Of a DNA stretch of 64,000 nucleotides, positions 21,475 through 32,974 are shown piece by piece (the stretch's first letter is position 1; each line of letters begins with the position of its first letter). A program made the translations under genes and the position numbers. The stretch comes from Pseudevernia furfuracea. Taxonomy: Eukaryota; Ascomycota; Lecanoromycetes; Lecanorales; Parmeliaceae. Location: positions 310,001 through 374,000 of the forward strand of contig JAIUPT010000015.1 of the NCBI GenBank assembly GCA_022315425.1, given 5' to 3'. Under the pieces are notes generated by a model. That model was not told the DNA's origin and made no database searches. It was given only the letters and a program-made list of their open reading frames with translations.

Positions 21475-21502
21475 CGAAAAACCCCCTGCCGACCTTGAAG
21501 TA
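21475..21502 (-). repeat. Right terminal inverted repeat, element 1
   Basis: Includes the TA. Pairs with 20742-20769. Confidence 0.8.
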
Positions 21503-22137
21503 TGCGATGGGTTGAAATAATGGGACGTCCTCATCGACTCTACCCCTAGAGTATTCATCGAACTTGATCAAAGTTGCTGATGCTTTGAGGCCAGGGAATT
21601 TCGACGACTCCCAGCTACCGCAGTCAGCCCGTAATCTACAGGTCTTGGCACTACAATCTCCGAGAACTGCCCCGCCCCCGTTTCCTTTTCTATCTTACAT
21701 TGTACGGAGGTCTGCACCAAAAGTCGTGGACATGCCAGTATCCCTGCGAGCCCTGGTACCTTATTCAATTGCTTTGCATAGTACCGTAGAACTTTAAGCG
21801 AGCGGACAGGACCTGCTATAGAAACTAGGTAAGGCAGACTTGGGCACAATTGGTAGATGCGAAAGGGGAAGTTCTCTTTGGCAGAGTGTATGATAATCGT
21901 CGGCGGCTCGGGAGTTAGTAATCGTGCCACGCACTTGGGTCGTTCGCAATAATAATAGCATAGATTGGGTATATACCTTATGTACACAAGTCGTAATCTT
22001 ACTTTTTGGGCCAACCCAGATTCGGCTCTTGAACTCCGATTGTACCCCTTCGTCCTGCGGCCTTACTCTTTCATTGCAACAAGCGTTACCCCTTCCTTGC
22101 TAAGGACCTTTTCGTACAAGAACAACGCTGACAAAGA
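21503..22137. other. Intergenic region right of element 1
   Basis: A 148-codon minus frame (21568-22014) has no recognisable domain or good start context, so I do not call it. Confidence 0.4.
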
Positions 22138-25100
22138 TCAGTACCACATCAACAGCATCAAAGTCCCACAAACACCCCAAACAAAATATGGAGACACCTC
22201 CAGACCCTTGCTTTGCCCACCCGCAAAAGCTTGCACATTGACCGAACCATTTGGCCCTGCCACTGACGTCGGGAGTGCAAAACGCCCAGTCCCAATGTCT
22301 AAAGTCGCACCTCCAGCCTCCAGACTGATGATGTCTCCGGAGACAGTGACCCCGATCACAGCAGCACTTACTGTCACCCCATCTACCACAGCAAAGGAAG
22401 AATGTGCTATGACATCGAATCCATCGATATCAATATCAGATGAAAACCCTGTCTGAGGTAAGAGCGGGATCGTGCTTGATCCGATTACCAAAGTATCAGA
22501 AGGTTCGAGGCTAATGATAGTCCCACCAACTGTGACTGCAGGACCTCCTGCTGAAATGGTCGTACCTGCTATCGAAAAAGCCGAGGGGTTTGGGGTGAAT
22601 ACTTGGCCTGCGACTGTGTATGCCTGGTCATAAGAACTATACAACGAGGTTGGAAGATCAATGGTAGAGCTGCCTATAGCTAACGCTCCCGATTCACCGA
22701 GGCTGATGATCGTGCCATCAACTGTGGCTGCAGGACCTTCTGCTGAAATGGTCGTGCCTGCTACGGCAAAAGACGAAGGATTTGGTGTGAAAATTTGGCC
22801 TGCGACTGTGTATGCCTGGCCAAAAGAATTATACAACGAGGTTGGAAGATCAACGGTAGAGCTGCCTATAGCTAATGCTCCCGATTGGCCAAGGCTGACG
22901 ATTGTTCCATCAACTGTAATGGCGGGACCGCCTGCCGAGACGGTGGTACCGGCTATGGGAAACGCGGATGGATTTGGTGTGAATGTTTGGTCAGCGACCG
23001 TGTACACTTTGTTGAGGAAAAAATTGGATGGTGTAGGAAGATTAATGATACTGCTGCCTATTCTCAATGCTCCATGTTGACCAAGGCTAATGATGGTTCC
23101 ACTAATTGTAACGTCTGAGCCGCCTGCTGAGATGGTAGTGCCGGCTATAAAGAAAGCTGAAGGGTTTGGTGCGAATGTTTGGCCGGCCACAGTGAATGCT
23201 TCCTCGGCAGAAGGAGTTGACGATGGAGTTGTAAGAGAGATAGTACTGCCGTCAATAGCTAAGACTCCGGACGGATCGAGGCTGATAGCGGTTCCGCCGA
23301 CCGTGACAGCAGGACCACCAGCTGAGACGATGGTACCGGCTACAGAAAAGGCTGAAGGATTTGGTGTGAAGGTCTGACCTGCCACTGCCAATACTGGTGT
23401 AACAGATGGATTTGTAAGGGAAACAGTACTGCTGCCTACTGCTAAAACCCCTAATTTGTTAAGGCTAATTATCGTACCATCGACTGTCTGAGCGGTGCCG
23501 TCAGGAGCAACAGCTTCACCATTAACTATAAAGCCTGTTGGATTAACAGTAAATGTCTGAGCACCTACGACGAAGATCGATTGCGGAGGCAACAGTATAG
23601 CAGATGACGCGTCAGGTTCGGGTTCGATTTTCCCAAAGGCATTATAGATGATTGCGCCTAGGCCTTGAGGTTGCGTTTGAGGTTCTTCTACTGGCTGTGG
23701 TACAGGAACGATAGATACTTTGGGATCTGTTGGTGATTGTTGCGAATGACCCGGTGTCGAACCGGGAGCACTAGATGAAGGTGGATCTCCATCAACAGAA
23801 GGTGATTTGGGATCTGACGGTGGATCTGACGGTGGATCTGATGGTGGATCTGACGGTGGGTCTGAAGAGGGACTTGACGGTGGATCACCTTCATTTTTGG
23901 AAGAGGCCACTGAGTTCTCAGGCAGATTAGCTGGCCCAGCTGGGTCGGGCGACTGTGTCGGGGAGTTCTTTCCAGGATCTCCCGTTTTCGCCGGAGCCGT
24001 AGGGTCATTGGGCAGAGATGCCGGCTTTGCGGCTTTCGTGCTGGGTTTAGCCTGCTCTGATACCGATGTCGGGTCTACAGGCGCGAGTGCAGGCGTAGGG
24101 CGCGCAGATGAGATTGGCAAGAGTAAAGAGGCAGGAGTCAACGCAGTAGGCGGATCAAACAGAGCCAAAGTGGTCAAAGTGAACATGTCACTCCAAAAGC
24201 CAATACATTCTGACGCCCATGTAGGATCGAGGGAGAACATCTCCGTAGGTGGAATGATGAGCGGAAGCCATGGCGGGCCAATGGTGGTGATTATATCGCC
24301 ATTGGCGGATGTACTCAATCCCAGGCCCCAGGTCGGACATATCAGATCTTGAATGTTAAGCGGTTTTATTTCTTGTTGGAAGTTATCGGATGCAAGTGCT
24401 TCATCAGTCGGATCAGACCAGACCTCTCCAATTGGTCGAATCCATTAGGTTCATTGGCGTTAGTGTACACACCAGCCTTTGGTCTCCATGTCGAAAGCCC
24501 GCCGGGCGGGAGCGTGATGATTGGGTTGGTCAGAATCGGGCCGACGGTAGTACATTGATCACTGACAGTGGCTTGCCCCATCAATTGAAGATATATCGAT
24601 GGGGATGTACTACAGCAAGAGTCAGAATCACGAACAACTTCTAAGACGAAAACACGTTACTTACAACGTATGTCCGCTGATCACAGCAGTACTCCCACTT
24701 GCAACAAGTGAGTGCACTCGTTTTTCTAGATTTCGAGCTGGCGAGGTAAAGTTGGACGTCTGATTATCGTGGCAATGCACAGTGGACTTGTCTGGGAAGT
24801 AGTAGAGCCTTACTTCTGGTATATCCAACGAGCAATTTCCGCAACACGTACCATTACCATCCATGTCATTACTATCGAAATAACGTATAAGGCCGGGATA
24901 AGCTTCCAAGAGATCAGCAGCGGAAAGCCCTCCATCGGTCTGAATGGACGCATTGCTGATAGAACAGCCCGCAAATGTAGATTGTCCTCGGGCCAGAGCC
25001 TCGGCGTAAGATCTACATTGCGGACTTTGACCAAAGTTCGTACCCCAAGGATCACCTTCTCCATTTCCCCAACCCGCGCCTTTGTTTCCGGAATTTAGAT

Positions 25101-25446
25101 TGTCCTGGGTAGGGACGCCGAAATATGTTTGATTCCAAACGTATGTGAACTGTGCACTAAGGTAGGACGAGCACGGCAGTACAGTAGTTGTAGTCGCGGT
25201 GGTTAGATTTACTCCTACTGTTATGGAGCCAGTCTGACAGGGGGATCCATATATGTCGCAGTCTTGCGTTTGGCCATAAGGTATGATGTATGAGAAGCTT
25301 GAGTCACTGGTCGAAGATGTATTGGGAAACAAAAGACTGGATGCGTTGGCTGAAGAAACTGATGACTGAAGGGAAGAATTCGTCTCAGCACGGACATAGA
25401 AAACCAAAGACGGGAACAGAAACAGGAACGGTGAAAGGAGCGTCAT
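22138..25446 (-). CDS. Secreted tandem-repeat cell-surface protein, probably GPI-anchored
   Basis: Three exons: 25446-24665, 24609-24419 and 24347-22138, giving 1060 residues. The first intron is GTAAGT...GTAG. The second starts GTCTGATC, a weaker donor chosen because it keeps frame and a plausible join. Signal peptide: MTLLSPFLFLFPSLVFYVRA. The N-terminal third has many Cys and N-glycosylation sites. Then comes a Pro/Ser/Asp linker with SDPP units (DNA about 23807-23885). Next are six clear copies plus one degenerate copy of a 60-66 residue repeat. The consensus is FTPNPSAF-(x)-AGTTISAGG, then TVDGTIISLG, then GALAIGSSTI. The tail ends in the hydrophobic VWGVCGTLMLLMWY, as expected of a GPI signal. 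Role in wall or surface is inferred from architecture. Confidence 0.8.
22290..23590 (-). repeat. Coding tandem repeat array, about 180-200 bp units
   Basis: DNA copies encode the repeats of the surface protein. The units near 22640-22690 and 22820-22870 are almost identical (ACAACGAGGTTGGAAGATCA in both), which shows recent duplication or gene conversion inside the array. Confidence 0.8.
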
Positions 25447-26648
25447 CGCTTCTCAAAAATGCGAATGAAAAGCTGAGGCGCTTTCATAGAACAAGGTTGG
25501 ATCGAGGAGACTTTAATTCATGGCAAGGCAGCATGGTGAGAGAGAGTATATGTGTGCAAGATTCTCGCGCAAAATTCATAATCTTGTGAGGTTCTTATTA
25601 CCCTGCTGCGAAAACGAGGCTTAGCCATGCTGGACGCAACCGATTTGCTCGCCCAGATACCTGTGGTGGCTCTCGCAGTGCATCCGTCAATGGATATGCT
25701 GTAAGACGGACTTGCATGTGCCCCACTTTCATGCAGCCCAGATGCGTGCATAGCCCTACTCTATTTACGGCAGCCTGAATGGACAGGGGGGTCAACGTCG
25801 CAATTTTGATTTTTGATTTTCTATGCAGGCCTTCCATATCATTATTGATCCACACCGAGGCATTTGATGTAGATTCTGAAGAGTGCAAATTTTGACGCAT
25901 ATTCCGTAATGTATTTGGGAGTTTTTGTGGCATGGCAATCACAACGAAGAGAGTTGGAATACAGGCACCCAGGAGGAACCGCAGCCACTAAACACATTTT
26001 GGGCCGATAGATTCCTCCTCCACCCCAACGATCCCACGAGCGGTCCGCTTGAAAAGACGCCAGATGTGAAAGGCACAGCAACAACATCCGCCGACCAGAA
26101 TGACAGCATTGGTGCCCAGGTAGGTTCTTTGCCAAAAAAAAAATGAGATGATGGCTGCGTTTGCGCTGATCTCGAGTGCTTACGACATGGAGTTGCAAGA
26201 CCCGGGGTCTAAGGCCTGAGCCTGACATGGCCTTTTTCCCCATTGGCATGTTGCCGCCAAAGGGAAAGATACCCGTCGGGATCAGGCGAAGACAGATAAA
26301 CAAAAGGATCTGAAAAAAAAGAGAAGCCCCATTATCTGCGTCGGCATCGATTCTTTCCGACCAGCGAAAGGCCACCATGGTAGAGGTTGAAATAGGAGAG
26401 GTGCATGTATTGAAACTTGCCTGAAGCATCAAAAGAAGCGCATACAGCGATAGTCGTCGTTGGAGCTGTGAACAATACGAAGGGTATGTTTGTCACAGCT
26501 AGGCATGCAGTAGTTACACAGCTATCTGTACAGCGAGGTAGTATAGCGAAGCTAGTGAGATGTGTAGTTGCTTACGGATGGCAAGCATCGGATTCTCTTC
26601 TTTATGTCTCGACTCATGTGCTTCTGCCTTAGCCCAAGAACACCTCCC
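25447..26648. other. Intergenic region, no gene supported
   Basis: Holds the promoter of the surface-protein gene and the 3' flank of the SDR. Overlapping frames at 25518-26432 lack family features. Confidence 0.45.
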
Positions 26649-27636
26649 TTATCCTCCACGTCCCTGAAGCTGCTTTTGTGTGTAGTCCCACAATTCTGCC
26701 TGAAGCTTTGGGTCCAGGGAAAACTTGCTATGCTTCCCCGACTCTCCCACGGGCTCGTAAAACGTTCCGCTCTTCACGTTTCTTTTGTCCGTCGTAGCAG
26801 CCCAAAGCGAGTTCCACACTCCTTCCTCCGGTGTTACCATCTTCCATGAGGCGGTAGCGTACACGATGGCCTTGTTGACAAAGTTGAGGTTCTTCACAAG
26901 GTCCGTGGCAATGACGCCAGGATGGACAACTGCAACAGTCAAGCTCGGGTAGCGTTTTGCGAGCTCCGCGCCGTAGAGAACCAGTGCAAGTTTGCTCTGT
27001 CCATACCGCTTCCAGCCGTACCCCATGCCTCCTTCTTGTGTAGTGCGAAGCTCGCTGAAGGCGATGCCATTGGGAGGTGTGATGTGGAAGCCGGTGGATA
27101 TGAGGGAAATGATGCGGGCGTCGCCGTAGGTCTCGGAGGTACGGACGAGGATAGGTAGGAGATGCTTGGTTAGCAGAGCGTGGCCGAGGTGGTTGATGCC
27201 AAATTGTATCTCGTAGCCGTCTATTGTCAAGGCTGGGGGTACAGCCATAACGCCAGCGTTGCAGATAAGGATGTCGAGGCGTTGTGTAGCTGCTTTGATT
27301 TGATCCGCAGCTCCATCGACCAAGGCGAAAGATGCCAAATCGCATTTGATGAAGGTGACTTTGGCTGACGAAGAAGCGGCCTGGAGCTCCTGGACAAGAA
27401 CTTGGGCACTCTTCTCGTTGCGGCCCGTGAGAATGAGGTGGGAAGGATTGTGCTTGACAAGGACTTTGAGGGTGTTTGCTCCTAGACCGGCAGTGCCTAG
27501 GTAGAATGTGAGATAAAGTCAAAAAGACGCGTACAGAGATGGTTCAGCTCAATTCATCTCAGCTCAGTTTACCTCCTGTGACTAGGATGACTTTGCCTGA
27601 GAGGTCGGCAATTGTATTCACGTCAAAGTCCTTCAT
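26649..27636 (-). CDS. Short-chain dehydrogenase/reductase, retinol-dehydrogenase-like
   Basis: Two exons: 27636-27573 and 27496-26649, intron 76 nt (GTAAAC...CCTAG), 303 residues. The cofactor motif TGGTAGLG is formed across the splice (residues about 20-27), which confirms the join. Further motifs are CNAGVM (structural NAG) and the catalytic YGQSK (YxxxK), followed by VVHPGVIATDL. These define a classical SDR using NAD(P)(H), most like fungal retinol dehydrogenase/WW-domain-oxidoreductase-type members. Substrate unknown. No signal peptide is seen. The nearest genes are unrelated to a defined pathway, so its metabolic role stays open. Confidence 0.9.
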
Positions 27637-28768
27637 GAAGCCGACAGATCTAAAGGCTGAAGTGGGTCAGGGGATGAGCTGGGTTACTGGTAGTATTAGA
27701 GGCGGTGATGATATTGATGGTGATATTGGAGGCATGTTGCACAAAGACGGCACGTCACGTGCCAGTCTGGGGATGAATCAGTACCTTACCTTACTTCATC
27801 ATGACTGCTTCCTATTGGTGTTTACCTTAACTTGTTTTACGGAATTTGACAGCCCTAACGCTAACCGGAATGTACCTTACTTAGAGTAATAGGTCCTGGT
27901 TATATCTCATTAAAATCTGAAATAGAACTACTTGAGAATATGATTTATCAATATACAAAGATTGTTAGTGCGTCTTCAAATCATAATCCTGAGCTGTGCG
28001 ATCACCGCGTAATTGTCGGGGTTCATTGAGATTGTACTGTAGGCCTCAGCACGGAGCCGACTCCAAGCCCGTATTTGGAAGTATATCAGAAGGGAGGATA
28101 TTGTATTGAATGTCGACTTGCAAGATAGAACCCAGCGCGTGCAAGTTACGCAGCTGACTGTCGATGCTTGTAGTGCTTGTTGATGACATGTCTGATCACG
28201 TTGGAGATATTCGAGTACACAGAACGCAATGCTACGCTGCCAGAATGGCTCCATGTCAGTGCCTTTGTAAAGTCTCGGTCGATTACCCCTTTGAGGAGGT
28301 CTCCGAGTGTGTAGCTTTGGTGTGGACGCACGATCGTTTCCACATTGTAAATCTATCTATTAACTGATATCGTGCTTGACACACATAGTTATTCACCTAG
28401 TTTCGATGCGATTGACCTTGTCGAACGTCCCCCTACAATTCAACAGCCTGCGACGATTATCAGCCTTCTTTAATGCTATTTCCGTCTCAGCTTACGTAAT
28501 CTGCGTCCAGTGAGAGAGGTTATTTCGTTATGCTGACTGCGTGAGATCGCTTATTAACGTCGATGTTATCCTGAGTCATTGTCGCGTTCTTCACTTTTGC
28601 ATATTCTGGTTCACATTGGGTTGGATGCTTGAAATATAACTAGGCCTTTTCGGGAATGCATGGCGCTGAGATGGGTCCATACGATGGATGTTTACATACA
28701 TGTGGGCGAGCGTACGGACTGGGACAGCTGAGCGTAGCCCAGGTAAGCATGGAGATTGGTCGACAGAA
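27637..28768. other. Intergenic, AT-rich in its second half
   Basis: No gene supported. 27840-28600 is AT-rich with only short frames. I saw no inverted-repeat ends that would define an element. Confidence 0.45.
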
Positions 28769-28775
28769 TATAAAG
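28769..28775 (+). promoter_or_regulatory. TATA-box candidate for the ferritin-like gene
   Basis: TATAAAG lies 78 bp before the ATG at 28847. Transcription starting some 25-30 bp downstream would begin after the in-frame ATG at 28793 and so supports the later start. Confidence 0.45.
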
Positions 28776-28846
28776 AGGTGGTATAGAACCACATGTTGAT
28801 CTATCAAACTTCTGCAATTGCTTCTCCGAGAAAACTATTCCTCAAG

Positions 28847-29949
28847 ATGTCTCCGATCACAACGTCATCGACGATGAAAGCAGCCACTGCGCTTCTAATC
28901 CCTTTAGCCTATGCAGCACCAGCATTCCCACCACCTGCAGAACTCACCCAAGGTCTGGTCAATTCTAATATTAGCTTGATCGCAGGGGGGTCATTACCAA
29001 ACAATACGGCGGCGGTAGCCACAGGAACAGCAATAACGGGTTTGCAACTATTGGCCTCGCTCGAAAATATCGAAGCATTCTTGTATTCAGACGCCATCCA
29101 AAACCTTACTAGTGGGGTATACAATACTGGTGATTTGCTTTTGAATGACACCATGGAAATAATCGAAAAAATTGCTGCAGTACGCTTGCTATCCGCATTA
29201 TACGATCCTCGGGATTCACGAATTTGGCTAGCTAACACAATAAACAGCAAGAAGAGATTCACGTTGCCACGGTCGGCGCCGTTCTCCGCCTGAATTCAGC
29301 GCCCGTGGTTCCACCATGCAAGTACAAATTTCCAGCCACGAACTTCGACGAATTCCTCGCGGTCGCCAATCTCATCACTTCTACCAATTTTGGCAGCGTC
29401 ATCGGACTTCAACAGCAACTCGACGGAAGTACTCCTGCTCTCGCCCCAGCAACAAGCGCCATCTTAGGGGTCGAGACGCGCCATGACGCTTTTCTGCGCA
29501 TTCTTCACGGCGTCGTCCCAAATCCCGCACCCTTTGACACCGCGATCCCTATCGCATGGGCCTACAACATCGGACTGCAGTACACCGTGCCAGGAAGCTG
29601 CCCAGTCGAGGTCCCTCTACCAACATATCCGCAACTGTCTTTCGATCCCGCCGAAGCGCCATCGTTTGCCAACGCCTCCTATCCGTCAACCGTGTCATTT
29701 ACATGGGACGACCAGCAGGCGTGGGTGCAGCGGGAGAAGGGCAAGCAGCTGTACGCAGCCTGGATCAACCAGTACAATCAGCCAGTGTACACAGCGGTGA
29801 CTGTCAAGGGGCCAGGATCTGGGACCACACCGGTGCCGAAAGATATGCAAGCTGTTGCATTTGTGGCATTGACGGCGCTGCAGCCGTTGGATTTTACAGA
29901 TTTGCAGGACACGACACTTGTTGGTCCTCTTGCGATTGCAGTCTCTTGA
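28847..29949 (+). CDS. Secreted ferritin-like (Rds1-type) protein
   Basis: Exons 28847-29179 and 29248-29949, intron 68 nt (GTACGC...ACAG), 344 residues. The start at 28847 has the context CTCAAGATG; an ATG at 28874 would give a cleaner signal peptide (MKAATALLIPLAYAAPA), and one at 28793 is also in frame. The protein has the ferritin-like domain of the fungal Rds1/stress-response family. The first helix pair carries SLENIEAFLY, then QEEIHVATVGAVL after the splice. The second pair carries ATSAILGVETRHDAFLR. Cys pairs are present around PCKYKFP and GSCPVEV. Family members are often stress- or nutrient-induced and secreted, but their chemistry is poorly known. Confidence 0.8.
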
Positions 29950-30436
29950 TGTAAGATGCACTAGAAAGTGCAATTTGAGGTTGGTACGCTACGATGATTC
30001 AGGAAAAAGCCGGGGTTAGGCCTGCTTTGTAGAGTACTGATTATACTGTTGAAAATAGTGGCAATCAGCCCTATACCACTAGTGGCTTGGCAACTGAACA
30101 CTTTGTCAGAGATTTCACCTCCTGTGAATTTTACTCCCTAGAGCATTCGAGATTATCTATTCGGCCCTGTGGCCTGTTACTCAATGGGCTGAGGCTGGCT
30201 ACAGTTCCGAATTACTTCTAGGCACATTGTCCAGGCAACGTTTTCCCCGAGGCGTTATGCGTGCGGACCTCCGTTGATGCAGTAAGCTTACAAAAACCTG
30301 TCCGCGAAAAGTTGCTACCCTGAGTGCCGCGGTCTCGCCTTTCCACAATCTTCCGCATTCCTGAGGTTTGTATAGAGGTTCTCTATGAAATTTTACCTGA
30401 GCTTACGTTGAAGAATAGTCGGAGCAACACCTTGCA
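29950..30436. other. Intergenic region, nothing seen
   Basis: Between two plus-strand genes. No frame or repeat worth listing. Confidence 0.5.
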
Positions 30437-32257
30437 ATGCATGCTTCTCGAGACATGGATCAGCCAACAGACAACAGCGTCTTCGAGAATATTCTCGACG
30501 ATAAATCGGAGTTGCAGTCCCAGCTGAGGACCGGAAATGTAACTGCATTGGACCTCGCATCTTCGTCACTGCCAGACAACTTCAGCCCAGGATGGCGCTT
30601 TTATGCTTCATTCACCAGCCTCTGCATCATTACCCTCGCCGTGGCCTTGGATGCCACTTCGCTTTCCGTCGCTCTTCCCGTAACAGCCCCTCCCTTCCAT
30701 TCACCATTAACTATGGTGCCTGATCGGCGTGGTACTTTAAAGACCTATCGAATGGTTTGGAAAGGAATGAAACCAAACTAACACTCAAAATAGATCATCT
30801 CTGAATCCCTCCACGGCAGCGCCATCGCCGCCTTCTGGTGCGGGACATCCTTCCTGCTATCTTCTACTGTCTTTCAGCCCACCTTCGCTTCGCTTTCCTA
30901 TATATTCGGCCGCAAACCTCTTCTCCTCGTCGCCCTGCTCTTCTTCACGGTAGGTGCAATAGTCGGTGCGCTTGCCCAAAATTTCACCTCTCTCTTGATC
31001 GGCCGCAGCATCCAGGGCGTCGGTGGCGGTGGCATTATCTCTCTGACTGAAATCCTTATTACCGATCTCGTCCCGCTGCGTGAGCGCGGCAAGTGGTTCG
31101 GATTCCAGAGCCTAACACGGGCGCTTGGATCAGTCACCGGTCCTTTAATCGGCGGTGTCTTTGCCCAGGAGGCCACTTGGCGTTGGATTTTCTGGATAAA
31201 TCTGCCCTTCTGCGGGCTGGGCTTCCTCACGCTCCCTTACTGCCTACGACTACACCACCCTCCAGGTCGCCTTGCAAGCAAACTTCTGGGCTTTGACTGG
31301 GTCGGCGCCTTCCTCCTGACTGCTTCCACTACCTCGTTTCTCATGCCCGTCTCTTGGGGCGGCGTCATGTTCGCGTGGTCCTCCTTTCGCACTCTGGTAC
31401 CACTTATACTTGGAATCTGTGGCCTCTTCGTCTTCGTCATGTATGAGATCTATATCGCAAAGACGCCATTGGTCCCTCTACGCATTTTCAGTAACCGTAC
31501 TGGAGCCGTCAACTACATTGGCACGCTTGTTCACGGCTTGGTTCTTTGGTGTTTACTCTACTACCTCCCGCTCTACTACGAGGCCGTCAAGGCCTACAGT
31601 CCTATCATCACCGGCGTCGCCGTCTTTCCCGAGACTTTCACTATCGCGCCCATGTCTATCCTCGTCGGCGTCGCCGTTAGTATCACTGGCCGCTTCCGCT
31701 GGGCCATCTGGTCCGGCTGGTCATTGACGGTGCTGGGCATGGGATTAGTATACATGCTAGGCCCGGAGACGAGCGTGCCGGCATTTGTCTTTCTGAACCT
31801 AATACCTGGCTTGGGAATGGGCTTGCTGTTTTCGAGCATGAACCTGGCCACGCAGGCAGCGGCGACAGAGAAGCACGTTGGTTTTGCGGCGGCCACATAC
31901 ATCTTCATGCGCTCGCTGGGCCAAGGCATCGGCGTTGCAATGGGTGGTGTCGTCTTTCAGAGCCAATTTGCCGTGAAACTCCGCGGGTACCCGGGCCTAG
32001 CGGGGAATGCAACCACGCTGGCGCAAGATGCCAGTGGGCTGGTGCAGGTCATCAAAGCGATGCCAAAAAGCGCCGCGGAGAGGATCGCGGTTGTGGATGC
32101 GTACGCGGATGCGTTGAAGGTCGTATGGGCGGTCATGGCCGGGCTAGCATTTGTGGCACTTGTGCTCAGTTTCGGAACGCAGGGGCTGAGTTTGAATGCC
32201 GAGATGGAGACGGAGCAGGCGCTCAAAGAGCGGGGGAACAATCAGCGTCCGGGGTAG
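30437..32257 (+). CDS. MFS multidrug-type transporter (drug:H+ antiporter-like)
   Basis: Exons 30437-30679 and 30794-32257, intron 114 nt (GTAACA...AATAG), 568 residues. The N-terminus of about 55 residues is hydrophilic. Transmembrane segments begin at WRFYASFTSLCIITLAVALD. Motifs typical of the DHA family are ATSLSVALP (end of TM1), YIFGRK (motif A), GRSIQGVGGGG (motif B), and GSVTGPLIGGVFAQEATWRWIFWINLP (motif C and the following conserved WRW/FxINLP stretch). The C-terminal tail is short and charged. It probably exports small molecules using the proton gradient. No biosynthetic core gene is adjacent, so it may serve general efflux. An in-frame Met at 30455 is an alternative start. Confidence 0.9.
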
Positions 32258-32329
32258 TAATGTTGAGAAAACATAAAGATGTTACTCAAGGAGGAATGAT
32301 TCGAAGGAGTGCTATATATCCATAAATTG

Positions 32330-32974
32330 ATGCCCGCCACAGACAGTGGCAACCTACAACATTGTCTACTCGGACCGGGCAGCAAAATCCATTCCGAGAT
32401 GACTGAAGAGCTCTCAGCCACGAATCGAATCACCATCCTGACCGCTACCAATGCACCCTACACCCATACTGCTCATCACATCCGCCTCGGCATATGGCAA
32501 GCCACCTTCTCCTGCGGTTACCTTGTCCAACACGGCATCTTGCGCAATGCAAAAGTCATCTTCATAAACCCTGGGCTTCAAATGGCGGTGGGAGAAGAAA
32601 GGGAGCTTACGGAGAAGGAGGTTGCGGAAGACGCTAGGATGGACGCTGAATATGGTCTCTCCAAAGTACGGCGTAGCGAATCGATCAGCTTGAGCACCTT
32701 CAAGGCTAAGGATGATCGCGGGTTTCACTTCTTGAAAATTTTGATGTACGTTGTTCGTGAGGAGGTGGAGATGGAGGTAGAGATGGATGTGGATGTGACT
32801 GCGGTAGCGAAGAAAGTGGTTGAGGGGCAGCGGATTGGCTTAAGCGTGGCGGAGAAGGAAAGCTTGCGGTCGTTTGTAAGGTACGACGAAAACGAGGAAG
32901 AGGGAGAAGAACATGACAGTGACGATGATCATGTTGATGACGAGGAGGAGGACAAGAGATTTAAGTATAGTTAA
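32330..32974 (+). CDS. Hypothetical acidic-tailed protein, 214 residues
   Basis: Single open frame; ATG at 32330 or, giving 191 residues, at 32399. The first part (ITILTATNAPYTHTAHHIRLGIWQATFSCGY) looks folded. The C-terminal 25 residues are almost all Glu/Asp. No signal peptide or membrane segment. I recognise no family. It lies only 72 bp after the transporter stop, which is tight for separate transcripts, so it might also be expressed as part of that 3' region. Codon pattern and length make it more likely real than not. Confidence 0.5.
   Translation: MPATDSGNLQHCLLGPGSKIHSEMTEELSATNRITILTATNAPYTHTAHHIRLGIWQATFSCGYLVQHGILRNAKVIFINPGLQMAVGEERELTEKEVAEDARMDAEYGLSKVRRSESISLSTFKAKDDRGFHFLKILMYVVREEVEMEVEMDVDVTAVAKKVVEGQRIGLSVAEKESLRSFVRYDENEEEGEEHDSDDDHVDDEEEDKRFKYS

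Larger units (their letters stand above)
20742..21502. mobile_element. AT-rich TIR element with TA target duplication (Tc1/mariner-type, non-autonomous)
   Basis: Ends are near-perfect inverted repeats. The left end reads CTTTAAGGTCGGCAGGGG and continues to 20769; the right end (complement of 21475-21500) reads CTTCAAGGTCGGCAGGGG. About 24 of 26 positions match. Each end is bordered by TA (20742-20743 and 21501-21502), the target site of Tc1/mariner/Fot1-like transposons. The element is 761 bp, too short for a transposase. Its inside is AT-rich with only a 105-codon minus frame (20981-21298) that I cannot assign. RIP-type decay is plausible but not measured. Confidence 0.75.

Noticed and set aside
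21568..22014. 148-codon minus frame
   Set aside because: No domain, no signal peptide, composition unlike neighbouring proteins, poor start context.
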